A stretch of DNA of 64,000 nucleotides from Smittia aterrima. Its lineage: Eukaryota; Arthropoda; Insecta; Diptera; Chironomidae. Shown here in pieces: positions 1-15,000 of the stretch. Numbering within the stretch: the stretch's first letter is position 1; the number at the start of each line of letters is the position of its first letter. Position numbers and translations under genes: made by a program. The stretch lies in assembly GCA_033063855.1 (NCBI GenBank), contig CP093831.1, forward strand, positions 9,176,001 through 9,240,000. The letters run 5' to 3'. Under the pieces are notes generated by a model that searched no databases, was not told where the DNA came from, and worked only from the letters and a program-made list of their open reading frames with translations.

Positions 1-3000
1 GGAGAGACATGATATAAGCTCTGAACGAACTTAGCTTCGAACAAACCGATCTCATTCTCATACTGGCTTAATCGTCCTTTTCACAAGAAAATTTATCGAG
101 GCGACTTCTTCTCTCATAGCTTCCGTACAAAAAAGAATCAAACAGTTCCATCTCGTCGCCGTAATCGATTTTTTACGATGTGGCATAATACAGTTTAAAT
201 TGCTTCCTGATTTATAATGTTTTCTTTTGCTCATGTGGCCGCCCCTTCTTCTCCGTTTCAGTAAATTCCTGACAATATAGAATGTCTGGACCCCGAGACT
301 TTCCGTTGTCAAACCATTCAGTAGTAGTTGAGGGAAAAAAATGTTGAATCTCGATTAGGGAGATCTTGATCTGCTCTTCTTTATTCGATTTTCTATCCAG
401 AAATCAATTATCGGTCGAGAGACGGCGAAGAAATGGCTAAGGAATTACGAAGTTATTTTTACTTGCGTTCTCAGAGCTCGGATGAATGCAGTTTAATTTG
501 ATGTTGATGTTCACATAGAAAGGCGAACAAAGCGAAATTTCCTCGAGGGCAATGTCAGTTGCATTGCCGGCTTCTTCCATCTTCTCATGTTCAGCAACCT
601 CCAGCATAATCTGGAGTAGACATTTTCCTGAGAATAGCCTCAGATTTTCAATCTCTTTTAATTTTTTGAGTAGATTCTGTGTTCGTCTTGTAGCGTTCAT
701 GTCTTTCATCGTTGAAGGAGGAAAGCTTCTCAACTGATTAAAGCTTTGAAAAGATGGCTCGAAGCAATTTACTCGAATGCTAGAAAATAAAAAATCTTGA
801 AGGATTTCAGTGAAATATTCTCTTCCCACGCATTTTCTTTTTAGATCTCATACTTTTCCGCAAACATGATCAATCAAAATTTCTCGCCGAAAATCTTTTA
901 CATCTCAAAGTATGCGAAGATTTTCTCTTTAAACTCTCGACGAGAAAATGATTTTGATATTATTATGCAAATATGCTTTTCCTCGCACTTCATCCTGCTT
1001 ACATCAAATAATCGAGCCAGGAAGAGGACCCGGAATTTATCGTTGTGTTCGACGTGCGCCCCGATTTATGTTTGTGTTTTATGTTGCTTCTCGTGTTTTT
1101 TTTTGCAACTTGATGTGGTGTGAGACTGAAGAGCGAGATGGAATCAAAAACTTCGCAATGCCCGGCAGGATATTGAAGAGATGTCTGTCTTACCCCTTTT
1201 ATATTTATTATTCACTATAGACAGCACACCAACAAGAAATTATCGCGAATTGTTGTGAAGTCGCGAAACCGTTTGGCCTCTCACTCTCTCATCGGCTTTG
1301 TAGCGAAATGCAGTTCAGCCCTACACGGAACTCGTCGCTTCGTGTTTCAGTCTACGTTTTTAAACTTTATCTCGATCACCAAAATGTTTGCAATTTGTTT
1401 GTTTGCGTTGTTGTTGTTGCCGTTTACTCTTGGGCTGGTTTTTCGACTGGTGGGGTGAATGGCATTGGCCGTGACAATGTGTGTATGCCGCGACAGATAA
1501 TTGCAGACACTTTCATGTGGCTTTGTTTTCCTGGCGGGAAATTTTTTATTCACGTTTTTAATTGTAATTCGTTTAAATTCAGGAAAATTTACGTTGGGGA
1601 GACTAATGCAGTTAACAACGTTTCCAATATCAGCTTTACAAACTAAAGTTAACTAGCGTCGAAAAAAAATGAAATATTTTCACGTACATCCGAAATGAAT
1701 TGAAAGAAATGAATAATAATAAAAGAATCTGACTGCAAAGAGCCATTTAGCTCGCCTTGTTTCCCAGTCGCGAAATTCTTTTCTTTGTGGAGGCATCTCA
1801 TTTGTATGGACAGTGGATATTCGTTTGATCGAATGAAATTTACGATGTTCTTTGTCTCGACGTGTTCTCCATCCATCAAAGCTTCTTCTCGAGCCCCACG
1901 CTACGCGAACCTTTATTTGAATTTGAAGAATGGCTTCGACATACTTCACTGTAGCTCTCAGCGATGTTTCTTTCCATTTCCCAGAAGTAGTTGTTTTGCT
2001 AACGAGTTTGCCATCTCATTAATTTCAGAGCGGGCGCACTGGACTCTCTCATTTCGTTGCTTGAGCTCTTATGCACTCGGCTGTGCTTTAAACTTAATCA
2101 TTATGCCGCGGCATATTCGAGAAATAAAAAAAATCAATGTGTTTATATTCGTTTTAACTGAAAATAAATTTTATTCTCTCGTTTCTTCTTGTGCCCGCGA
2201 GCCAAAGGCGGCAAAATGCTCCAAATTTTAAGTTATGTGTTCTTCTGGTCAGCTTAACGAGATTGAGGCGAAAGAAGAAAAGAAGGAAAATAATTTATAA
2301 AAGCGCCACATATTATTTTCTTCTTTCTGCTCTTCTTGAATAAACGTGAAAAATGCATGCGACGTGAAGATTGCAGTTGAATTAAAGGGCTGTTTGCCGA
2401 GAGAAGGATGATACGGCGAGCAAGAGAATCTCATCGACGCGACGTCGTAAAAAAGATCGCGAACTTCGTTCTAATGAAATGAGAAGAGTTGCAGTTAACA
2501 GGCACCGCGCTCTAAATATTTAATTTTCAAGGATACTCATCGCGAAGGTTCTTTCACCCCGTCGCAGAATTGCTTGAACATGTGTGCGAGACGCCTTGCC
2601 AATGTAAAAAATCTACACACAATTTTCTTCTATTGCCCGTCAAAACAAAATTCTTTTTCCATTCCCCAGACGCCGTGCATTCGCCGATATTTCGTGCATT
2701 GTGCTTTGTGTTTGTGCAATTTTTTTCCATCGTTGAAATTTATGCAATCGCTCTACATGTTCAAGTTGATTTTCCTTTCATCGTCTCTTTTGCTGTGTCT
2801 CGCGATATACTTTGTGTTAGAGACTCGATGACTCTTCTCTCTTTCTAGTCATCGCAGCTTGTTGTGTATTTTTTTACGATGATAAAAATGCATGAATGTG
2901 AAAACGAGTGAATAATAAAAGAGAAGACTTCAATGTTTATTTTTACAATTTATTTTCTGTTTAAAGAGTTTTGCTGCAAAGTGAAATTGTAAAGCTTCCC

Positions 3001-6000
3001 CGCAGCGAAGAATAGAAGCGCGCGAAATTAAAATGTTTATGCAAAAGAGAAGAAAATAAACCAAAAATGCATTCTTTTGTAATTATTATCCGTTCGCAAT
3101 CATGGTAGAGCAGCATTTTTAAAGCATTCATTGAAGTTTTTTCATAGAAAATGCTTTAAATTGGAAGTTTCGAGTGCTGTCTTCTTCAGCTTCGATTTTT
3201 AAAGTAAGCTGGTGACGATTTCAAAAGAACTTCTCCAATTAAATGAAGAATAATTTCGATTTGAGCTTTCCGTCTCAAAAAGCTTTCGTGCGTTGTTTAC
3301 AGCGTAGTTAAAGCGGATTTCAACTTGTTTTTCCGCTCGAACACAACAGAAAACTGTTTCAAATGAAAAGTGTCTATAAATAATTTTTTTTTTCTTCTCT
3401 ATTTTCTATTTGTTTAACTGATTGAGTGAGGAATTGATGAAAGAAGTAAAAGTATTTTAAATGCAAACACAACCGGAAATACAGAAATTCCTCGTTTTTC
3501 TTCTCCAAGCAACAATCGCAGTACAACGAACGTGGAGAATCTCCAATGTATACAATCGTAATTAAATGTTCAAATATTGAAATTTGTGTATTATTGCATT
3601 AAACTTACGTACGGAGAACACGGAGAAAGAAAGAAAGACGAAAGAAAAGTTGGTATATTTAATTTAATCTCATTGCGTAAACATCTTGTCGTGGAATTTT
3701 TTGAAGAAAGTATGCGCGTAAACATCGCATTCTCTGGTGGTGGTTCTTGTTGACATGACGATGACGACGACTTTGACGACGACAACGATGCTGATGAGAG
3801 AGATGGAAGTGAAGCGGCTACAAATGAATGATAAATGAAGACAGATGAATAATGTATGATTAGAGAAATCATCAGCAACAATTTTTCTTCTTCAAGTAAC
3901 GACGAATTGAAAGATTCCGGACATTTGCGCATGCAATTGAGCGATAAACTGTTAAACTTAATCAAAGTAAGCTGCTGCAGCTGCTGGGTGGCAATCATGT
4001 TTGGTGTCTCAATAATCACATTCCTTTCTTTGCCATCATTATTCATACGGTTTAGTATTCGACAGGCGAGCAGCTCGTTCTTTCTTCCTCACCTCTTTGT
4101 TGTGTACCACACAAAGTAAGCACAAGAAGTTTAACAAAACTTTTACGAGAAGCTTCCTAAGACTCGATAAATTCTTGGCTTTCTTACGCCGTTACATTCC
4201 CGACTCTTGTTTACTCGCACATTTCTCTTTGAACTTTATTAAGACATCAATTCTTTATGAAGAAGTTGCTGAATTTTTATGTTAATGTTCATGCGTCCGT
4301 ATGTTAGCGTCGTCGTGAAATGGAATGCGTGTGCCAACGGAAAGGAAGCGGGCGAGCAAAAGTTTAATCCAGATGAATGTGCGATAAGCAGGATCAGCGA
4401 GCATTTTCCTTCCGCTCTGTACATTCGTTTTATTAAAATATGACGCAGCGAGCAATTGCGGGTGCAAAGTGTAATGATTACGAGCTACGGATGAGAGTGA
4501 GTGACTCATAAAGGATGAAGATTATTTTCCATTGTTGCTTAAAATTGCGCGAGGGTGAAAATTCATTTATCGTCACTCGAAGAAGAATTTAATTACGTGC
4601 GCGTTTCACCCTTTTCGCACTCTCGCGAGTAATTGCTTAGTTCAGCATTCCTGTGTTGTCCATTGCTTAATTCCGGCGAACCCTTTAAAGAAATGACGTC
4701 AATTGGAGATTCAGAACTCATTAACTTTCGGACTGCTTGGGAAACGAGTCGCTGTTAATTAAAAAAAATGTTGAAAACGAGGAATTTCGGCTGCTGCGAG
4801 AGCAGAAAAGAGAAATATTAATGAAGGATCCCACAAAACGCGGCAGAAACGAAATTGAAAAGAATCCGCGTTTCGAAAAGACAAGAAGAAGACGAAGAGT
4901 TGCGAGTTTCTTTCCGATTTAATCAAAGAAATATAACACAAAACGTGAACGACCTTAACTCAAGCGAAAATTCCTTCAGTCGCGCCAAATTAAATGTTTG
5001 ATATGATCGCTTCTTGTTTTGAACGATGATGGTAACGATGGAATGTGAAATTCGCTGCTGAAAGTTTTCTCTTTCCTTTTTGCTCTTCTTCTCGTTTACT
5101 CCGCAAAGCTTTTGTTCTGTTGTGAACAAATTAACGTTCTAATCTGCACGTTTAACGCTTGGCTTTATGAATTGAAGATCGAGGAGGGAACAAGCGCATT
5201 TAATGGAACAGCAACATGATTACAGAGCAGAGGAGAACACCCAATGGCGCCATATCAATTGCAACATAAATATTAAAGTGTGCATCCGACTGATGGAATT
5301 ATAGAAAAGAGCTTGTTTGATTTGAGAGGTGTTTATGGATGAGCGTACGCTGAAAAATACAGAACATCGAACGCAATTCAGACAGGTCTCAATAAACAAG
5401 AAAAGGGAGAAAGGGAGAAAACATGAAAGAGATCTAAGGCACTTGAAACCATAAATATTTGTTGATGGCCTTTTTTACGTAAAGTGAATTCGAAATGGAG
5501 ACGAACGACTCGCGGGACCACTCGACAATACTTACAGAAAGAAACGAGACCTTTAAGATAATGAGGCGCGACCGACGTTCTTTTAAATTACGATGTCGCA
5601 ATGAGGCGCTGCAGTGGAGCAAAGGGAGACACGCGAGAAACCATTTCCCGCCGCCTACACGCTTCGCACGGTCCGTAGTCATTCTGCGGTGCTACTTTCA
5701 TTGATGTTCCCTTCATCTCGAGTAATTTATGATCGTCTTAAGAAATATTTCGACTAATGTTTGTTTGGAGACAGACACGAGAATGTTCTTTAATAAGAAG
5801 CATGAAAGTAATTACAGAGATGGGGTGGGCTGTCTCGAGGTTTCGCTGGTTTATTGATGAGAGGGAAGCTCCTGTGTTAAGGTTATTTGTTTCCTTTCAC
5901 GAGAAATAAGAGTGAATTGAGTCGAAACCGCATCGATGGAGAACTTTACCTATTAGAGGTTCTTTTCTCTCCTGTCCTCTTTCATTGAAGTTCACGTTCA

Positions 6001-9000
6001 TCGGACCTTGTGTGTTATTCAATACTTATCACTGGGTTTCGATTTACATGTTTTGTTCACTCTCACACTCCTTGTGTGCGCGTCCGCGGCAGAGCTCCGA
6101 TGCCCTCATATTATGAATCCCGTGAGAAGTGATTATCATAATGAAACGAAATATTCATTTTTTTTCTCGCTCGGTCCACTTTCAACCTTCATCTGATTCC
6201 ACCGATTTTATGTAAATTTATTGTAGTATTTTTAATAATTCTTGTCTGTGTCCGCGTCTCATTCGCCCCATGTTGAAGATCTAAAGAGAAAGATAGGGCC
6301 ATTGGATTGGGTTCTGGACAGCTCCAACTGGAGGGAAAAAATAAACACAACAAGTTGTTCATTAAAAAAAGCTATCCCGTTGTTTGCCGCCTTTAAGATG
6401 AAGAATATCTATTTCATCTCAGGACAGCGAGAGAAGATGGAGAGTTGAAAATATGAAACTTGTTAGAAGAGCGGAAAGATATTTTCCTCGAAATTTTATA
6501 ATGAGCTGCATTCGCATTCTTTATCGCGTCTTGATTCCATTTGATACGACACGATGGTTTAACTTCTTTGGAATTTGTAACACGTAAAAGCGATGACATT
6601 GGTGCTGAACAAAGCCCGTCATAAATTCTTAAAAACACGGATCGGGGGAGCAAGATCTTTTGAGCACACATGCATCATCCTCAACCGTTTCACCTTGCAT
6701 TTTAATGAAGTTTCTCCTCGGCTGCTGCGCAAACTTTGAGAGACTTTTCTCGGAAAGCAGAAACCAATCTAACAAGAAGCGAGCTCTTTCGTTCTGCCGA
6801 CGTGTAATCTGTTTAATCTAAATCATTTCGAAGGTAATCCCTTCTTCTTTCCTTTGAAAATATGAGAGACTTGAACGATGAGGTGAGTGAAAATGCTCAA
6901 AGCAATCGCGTAGTATCTACATTGTTTACCCTCGTTGACGTTGCCTGGCGGGACTTCTTTGAAAATTTAAGATTTTTTTTTCTTCATTTCACTTCGAAGC
7001 TTGGCAAACAATGAGCTTGCATTCTTTCATATTTGATATTGGAAGCCGCAAACGTTGGCAACAACAAGCAGCCCAACATGAGAGCTTTCGAAACACAAAG
7101 AAGAAGACGACAAGAAAAAGCTGATGGAAGGAGAGAAATTAATATTGGAAAATGTAAGCAAGATGTGCCTTTTAATATATGTGTTCACAAATATATAAAG
7201 AAAAGTTCAAACAAAATAAAAACTCACATTCGAGGAGAAAGAGAGAAGAGATTGGAATGCAATACAACTTTTTGAATTTCGAATTTCAGTGAAAAAAAAA
7301 TTATTAAATTTTTAACCTCCACGCCAACTTGTTTTCGACTTTTTTTTGTTTTCTTTTCAAGAAAACGAAACGCAATGGATTTTGAATACGTTTTCCTCTT
7401 TTACGAGGCAATTTCTATCGCGAAATTGAAAACAGCCTGTCGAGAGAAGAGAAAATCTCAATCCTGCTGCTGATTGCACTTCAAAGGGGAGAAAAAAGTT
7501 TATCGTTTATAGAAGCGCGAATATTTTTCTAAAGAAAATGTTGAGGAAATCTATTTTCGCGGGCGAAAAAAGTTTCAATTCTTCACAAGCGAGAAACCTT
7601 ACGAAGCGGTTTGGTATGAAAATGACTCAGATTTCCGTGAATTTCTCGCTCCACATTTTACAACTCGCATACTTCCTTCGTTAATCATCAACAGTCATAC
7701 ATGATGAGTTGTAAAACGCTAAAGTGGTCCAACGTGATGCTGACATTCCATTCCATTCACTCGAGCGGCTTTTTATCAATCAGCCTGAAGTTTAATTTTT
7801 TGATGAGACTTTCGAGAAGCAAAAAAAAAAGTTTAAAAGAAAGAAATGTTCGTCATAATTTTCCGCTAATTTAGCGATTTATTATTACAACAGCTAAAGG
7901 AATGTTAACAATCTCCTCTTTATTTTTGTTCACAACAGCGATCGTTAAGAAATTAAATATTCAGAAATTTATTTGCATCGATTAATCGGCTGATCGTTCC
8001 AAACGTTCGCATTCCAATCACGACCAACACTCTCTGACTTCATTCACTCTACAAGAAGAGCATACAAGCGAGCCACGCGAAAATATCAAGCGGAGCTTAG
8101 AGCTGATAACCATAATAATGAGTGTTTCATTGAAAGGAAGAGAAAGATTATAAGGTCAACACATGCACATAACGAGAGCGTCTCATTGCGTCCATTCATA
8201 ATCCCAAGCGCCAACTCGAAAAAAAAACTTATGAATGAAAAACACGAGAAGAAAGGAAAGAATATGTGTATGAACGTCTTTTTTTTGCGCGATCTAGCCA
8301 GGCCTCGTCGCGAGAGAGATAATCTCATGAATTTATAATTTCTGTTCTGGTGCGCGTTGCGTTTGTTTTCGACTTTTTCGTATTTTTATTACGCGAAATA
8401 TTTAGATGTTACCGCTTGAGCTTCGTTCGATAATCGCAAGTAACAAGCGAACTATTTGTCTGAAATTTCTTTCGCTCCCTCCGCTCTCTCCCTGTGGTTC
8501 GACGTAAAAAAAACCAAACTTCCGCTTGAACTTTGGCAAAAAAGAGTCATGTTTGTCGTAAAAAAAACTGATTTTTTTATGTCTCGCACAATGTTTATCG
8601 GCTCGAAATCGAGATGGGAAATTTTTTGACTCTAAATCTATCTGACACCCATTAACTTTTATACATTGCGTTGAGCAAAAAACAATTCTGTTATCACTAG
8701 AGAGGACGAGAAGAAAAAACTGTTTGTATTAAGTTTCAGCGGTGACAAAGTTCTGCGGATGTGGTGACGCTGATTGAAGGCATATTTGTCGCACATTTGA
8801 TGGGCTAGAAACGGCGGCAAAAAAAAATCTGTATGATTAATGAACTCGCCGTACGTAAATTCATCGAGACGTTCGTCGGAAACAAAACTCTCGTCAGCAC
8901 CGAGAATTTCAATTTGAGTGGTAAAATAATAAATGAAACAAGCAAAATAGACAAAGCAGTCTCAGTCGGACACAACAGGAATGACAAGCCTGAAAACGAA

Positions 9001-12000
9001 ATCAACGTGTCACAAATGCTTGCGGGATTAGTCATCAAGTGATGAGGAGTGCTGCTTGATGCATCACATCACGTGCTTACTCAACTTCCGTGGGACGAAA
9101 ATACTTTTTTTTTGCGCAATGACAAAGCGTCATTTCTAGTCAATGAATAATTAATTTGATTTAGAGTCGACTTGACATTTGCATGTAATTAGAGAAACTT
9201 CAATGAATGAATGAAAAAGCAAGAGTGAGAGAGGACGACTCTTAGATCTTTAACATGAGAGCCGTCATTGAGATGAAGAAGTTAATGACTGGAAATAGTT
9301 ATTTGTCATCGTATTTAATTGATGATTAATGAATTGTTTTACTACTGCGAGAAAGTCTTTATTGTCGAAGCCTCTTAACGACAATGGAGGCGGTTTAATG
9401 ACGACGTGTTTAATCCAAGTTAGAGAGCGATTGAATTGGGAGTGGAATGTGAGATGTGATGCAATGAGAAGAAGCAACAGACTGCATCGTCGTCGATGAA
9501 AATACTTTTCAATAAACTGATCATTGAACTCTCCTTCGTATCTCGCACAACGAGTCGAGTTTTCTCCGTAATTTCAAATTGCCATTTGTCTTCTCGGCTC
9601 TGAACGATGAGAATTTATTGCCCACTGAGCAGATGAATGGAGCAACATGTTTTATCGCCATACTCGTTGTTTAATTGAGAAGTAACAGTATTAATGTCAC
9701 TTTATGCTGTCAACTATTATTATTTCCATTACAAATTTTTTTAATTCCGTTTCACAGAGGAAAGATACATAAAAGTTAGTCGGCTGTGTGTGCTTTTCTT
9801 TTTCTTGTTTTTTATTTTCGTTTCGTTCATTCATAAAAAAAACTACGAGTGCTTTTCATGAATGGGAAGTGAGTGAGTCAATGAAATGATCGTAGTACAG
9901 TAAATAATAATTAGTGTATTGCAGAGGAAGAGACGCCGTTAAAAGTTGAGTTACTCGACGACGACTATTCTTCACATTTCTATTTACAATAAGCTCGCAT
10001 GTCTTGTTGTTGATTCCGAGAAAAAGTTAACTGCACACGATGGTTGACCAATTTAAATGACGCTTCAGTGGACGACAATATTCAATGAGTCTCAAAGCCC
10101 GTTACGATCGTGAATGAATCAACGAACGATTGAATGAATGAAGCGTTTGTACATTCTCGCGATCGCTTCGGGGCCTTTATGCGCCAATTTATGTGAGCTT
10201 TAAATAACATTTTAACGAGAAACGGTTTTGCAACAATCGAATTCCTCTGAGCCCATGCAGACGGGTTGCTGCTGCCGCTTTGTTTCTTAATCGTTGATTT
10301 GCTCTTTTTGTATGGCCATGACCGACGACTGGAATGAAAAAATTCAACGAAATTTGCTTCAATATGACCCATAACTCGAATAAAAACTCACATTCAATGA
10401 AATCGTTTCTCTTTTTTCTGCTCGCGCATTCCGCCTCCAATGCAATTGAGGTTTGTTTTGTGTGTTTAAGAAACTAGAAGCGGTTTATTTTCGTTCATGT
10501 TTATCGCGTCTAACTATTTCGAGCTGTGAGGTTCGGGGAAAAGAATCGCTTTCGCTTTCAATCGTGAAATCAATTATGGAGCAGCGCACAATGTTCAGAG
10601 AATGTTGTTTGGGTAATTGTGTAATGAAATGTTTAATATCGATAAGAGTGCGCAGTCAAACGATATCAAAGGCATCGGTCATAAATCATGCGGCTGAAAG
10701 GTGGGCGAGTCAGTGGGAGCTCTCGTTTAATGACCAAAGCTAGAACTTGCATCAACATCCACTGGAAATTTATTCTTTGTTTATACGATTGTAGCTTTTA
10801 AATGTTTTCACGAGCTTGTGAACTTTTTTTCATTCATCAAATCGAAGAGAAAAATATGTTTAATGAAATTTCATTCATAATTCTCTTCGCTCATTCAGTT
10901 GCTTGTTCACTTCGCGCCTTGTAGAATTATCAGCTCGTCAATGTTCAATATTTAGGATTTTACGTTTTCTGGTTTATCATTGAGCAAACATTCGATAAGA
11001 GCGTCAATGTTGATTTGTTGGTCGATGATTTTAGAGTTTCTCCAGCGCAAAAAGCTAGAAAACTTCTATTTCGATTCATATGTCAAGCAGCATAAAGTGA
11101 AATATGATCACTTTGTTGATCTTTCACAGATGTTAGAGAGCCCAAATCGATAGATTAGTAAATAGAAATGACCAAAGACGGAGAAAGGGATCATCGACCC
11201 TCATCGATTTGCCTTTCACACGACGACGACAACAACGACGGCGACGATAAACTCTTTCGTTTCTTTATTTCTGTCGTTTCTTTTAATTAATGAAGGGAAT
11301 GTCGATTTTGTCTACTTTACATATTTGTCTCTTGCATTGCGATCACTTCTCAAAGCAAACATTGATTCTCCGGGCATGGATAGAAGTGTGAGAGGCTGAA
11401 GGCGCAAAGATGACTAAAAAGACGCTTCGCAGCTAAAACAAATATCAAGTTCTATCACATAAATTCACCATGGGAAAAAATCCTAATTTCAATATTATGA
11501 AAACGACCAAAAAAAAAGAGTAAAGAAAAGAGAAATGTGTACACTTGCGGTTGTGTGTCGTCGTATTATCAACACACGGCACACAATCTCCACGAAAAGA
11601 CCAAATTATGCGTTTCTATTTTTCTGTTTATGGCGCTGTTGATATGGAGCTTCTCATTCGTTTCATTCATAATTTCTCTACAAACGTCGACGACAACGAA
11701 ATGAATGGAATTTGAGTTTTCTTCTTCCTTCGTCGTCTTTAAGAGCGATATTTTTTAAAGTTCAATGTAAAATGAGACCTTATAATTGATAAATGCGTAG
11801 TATGATGTCATGTGAAAGCTGATAGGCTCTGATGTGTTCAGTTCTTCAATGAATGAGCCGACTTATTCAGTTGTTGTCTCATAATTTTTGAATGAATCAT
11901 GATGCTGATCGGATAAGTAGTGTAACTGAATAGCTATGAATGAGTCAAAGGATGTATCATTCGATTAGACGTATTGTCGAATCGCACAGGTTGCTAGCGA

Positions 12001-15000
12001 GATAAAAAAAAGAAAAGCTCAGAAGGCTTTTGATGTTGTTATTAACTCGCATCGCATTTTGTTCGGCTTTCTCGTTCTTCTTATGTTTGCTGTTCTTTTT
12101 CGCTTGTTTGTGTGATTCGAACTGCATTCTTTTAATAAATGAAATTGAAGAATGCGGTTATGTATGTCTGGATGATTGGAGGAGAGCGAAACGGCAGCAA
12201 AAAGCGGCGGGCTGAAATTGGAAGTTTGACGCAAAATCATGTTTCAAATGCGAATTTCTGTCTCGCTTGAACTCGCCACAAGCATTTGATCTCATCGCAT
12301 CCTTGAGTCTCTTGATGGACGTTGACTGAACCCGCCAAACGGTTTTTTTTATCAACGCGACTGCATCAAGTTTTAAAGTTTTTGAAAAAGCTATAAACAA
12401 TAAACGTCGACGATGGCTGAGAGGAATTCGTATTTGAATGCCAAGACGAAGTGGATTTGGGATATAAAATGGTCTTAAACCCATTTTCTCAGAAGGAGTT
12501 TATTCTGTGTCGTTCATTGCAGAAAGAAAGAATGGAATAGTGAGAAAGAAACGAGCGGAGATGTCTGAAGGCTTTTCAGCAACATTGTTGCGACTTCTGC
12601 AAAGGATTTCATTTAATGTCATTCTCAGACGTTTTATCGACAAAACTTTCTTTCGGAGACCGTTGCAAAAGATGATATTAAGGATAAATTGAACCATTTA
12701 GGGAGAAACGTCCCGTGATCACTAGCATTGTCCAAACGAAACGAGTGCAGTCAAATGCTTTTGTTAAATGGACACGACGTGCGTGTGCGAGTAGCAAAGA
12801 GAAAAGAATTCTTTATTTTACATTTTGAATGCTATTTAACATTTTATTTTACGTTGGTTTTTGATGTAACCGACCGACGCTTCTCTTCGAGTTTAATATT
12901 TCTTCTTTCGGAATTGGACGAGAGGCGAAGACGAGAAGACGAAAGAAGAAACGAAAGAAAATAACAGCAAAATAAAAACAAGAAAAAGCAGAAGAGGAAT
13001 TAAAGAATGAAGAAATTTCTAAGAAAATGGGTATTAATTTTTTTTTAAATTTTTCTTCTTCTCTGGCTCGTCGACGACGTTTGTGTGTGTCAAAGAAATG
13101 TGAAGACGCGTCTCAAAGAAGCGTACGCACACTAAGCCGTGGTTGTGGGTGTAATTGTGAGCATCATTTCTGTAATCGGACAGCTCTGGCTGTGTGGCTA
13201 AGTAGCGATCTATCGCCGTCTCTCTTTCTTAATAGAACTCACAAAGAAATTTAATTTGTTTTAATTTTAAAATTTATTTTTATTGATGGAAATCTTTTTC
13301 ATCGTTGTCAAGCTTCAGTTTTGTCCTAGAAAAGAAAGAAATGAAATATTTAGAAGTTTATGATCAAGGACAGACTTTTTATTTTGTGGAAGCGGAAGTT
13401 CATATTAGGAATCCTGATCCAATGTTTGTTGTTTGATTAATCATTAAGAGAACTGAATCCTTATGAAGTTCAATGACAAGATTTATTGCGCATTCAATCG
13501 CATTGTTTACAAACTGCTCTTTATTGAAATCCACCGAGAAGGAAGAGACTTTGATCACATGACGTTGCGGCTGCTGCTGACTTGAATCAAATTTGAAGGA
13601 CTTTTTGCATTCTCTCGTGTGTTGGTGGGACGATGATAAAAATTAGATCATCGCAGCGAAAATACCTCCACAGCACATTGGATTTTTAACGTGATAAAGC
13701 TTGGTAGGCCTCGAACGACACGGCACATATTTTGGTGTTTTCTTTCCCACCTTCCCACTAGTCACTGTCATTTCCACAAGCCGATGCAATTTAGAAAGTT
13801 CAAATTCAGCTTCGACCGTGTGTGGAATGTTAAGAGACAACGAAAAAATAACCGATATGGGCAAATAGAGCCGACTGATAATTAAAAGTATAAGAAAGAA
13901 ATCTCCGGCGACGACTCGAAGAAACAAATCTTTGAATATTGTAGAAACGTCAGCGTATTCAGCCTTGTAAATTTTTTCAAACAAAAAATAATAATGTAGA
14001 TGAGAAGTTCTTTGTGTTCTTTTTTCGGCTTAAATAATGCGCATTATATTCAGTTTTAGCGCTTGGAATTCATTCGGTTAGTTCGTTTAGTTTGTTATCA
14101 GTGCTAAAAACGTAAATTGAAGACGCGGAAGCATATCAATGGTCAAAGTTTGTGTTCTTATTGCGCTTTGATCATGGAAATTGGAAAACTTTCACGGCGA
14201 ACCTTTGCATAAAATGGGAAGATGAAAAGTTTTTTATATTCATTGAAGTTTAAGTGCATCGAAGACTGTTCGAAGCTAATAAAATAATAATGAAGTTTGT
14301 AAAAAGTCTTGAAGAGAAGGTAAAGCGGAAAAGAATCTTTTTATTTGTTTTTTCGAGTCACCCTGTAAAAGCTTCGTCTCGTGGACCAAAAGCTTAAGAT
14401 TCCCTTCACGAGATGTTTAAAATCTCGAGACGGCTTAAGATGAGATCGTCGCACATGTGCTGGGATTTAAATTTAAACATCACACATTATCCGCGTCATA
14501 AGAGATGCAGCGACAAAACGCATAAATGACAACACATTCCGATGCATTTACAGGGGGGAATCTAAAATTAAACGCAGTCGCTTTCCGCTGCCGTTTTCCT
14601 TCTTAACTTTTTTTTCTTCTTCTCAGAACAAGAGCAAGAAAGTGAAAATCTTTAATTTCGGAAATTATAAAAACGCGTTTTCTTCTACGACGACGACATG
14701 TGAAAAAGAGTCTTCGAGAGTTCAGAAATAGCATTGGCTAGAAAGAAGAGACGGAGACCCCCTTGTCATTTAAAAGAATGTGTTTCGGTGTAAAGAAAAA
14801 CTGTTTTATTGGATTCATTTTGTGGGAAACATAAATTTATTTTTGGAAATTTCGGGAGATTTTCTTCTTGTTTCAGACTTCTGCTGCCATTTCACTTTAT
14901 GTTCAAGCAGTTTCCCTCTTGTAACAGTCGCTCGGTTACGCTCGCTTTGGAAAAATGTTATGTGTGCTGAGAGATTTTTTGATAATACTTCTCGTCTTAA

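Noticed and set aside
1785..4046. Frames of about 150 codons at 1785-2231 (+) and 3591-4046 (-)
   Set aside because: Both are low in complexity or Ser-rich, with no motif, splice context or partner exons.
8490..8510. GGTTCGA, a possible tRNA B-box
   Set aside because: The following bases do not fit the consensus and no cloverleaf can be drawn around it.
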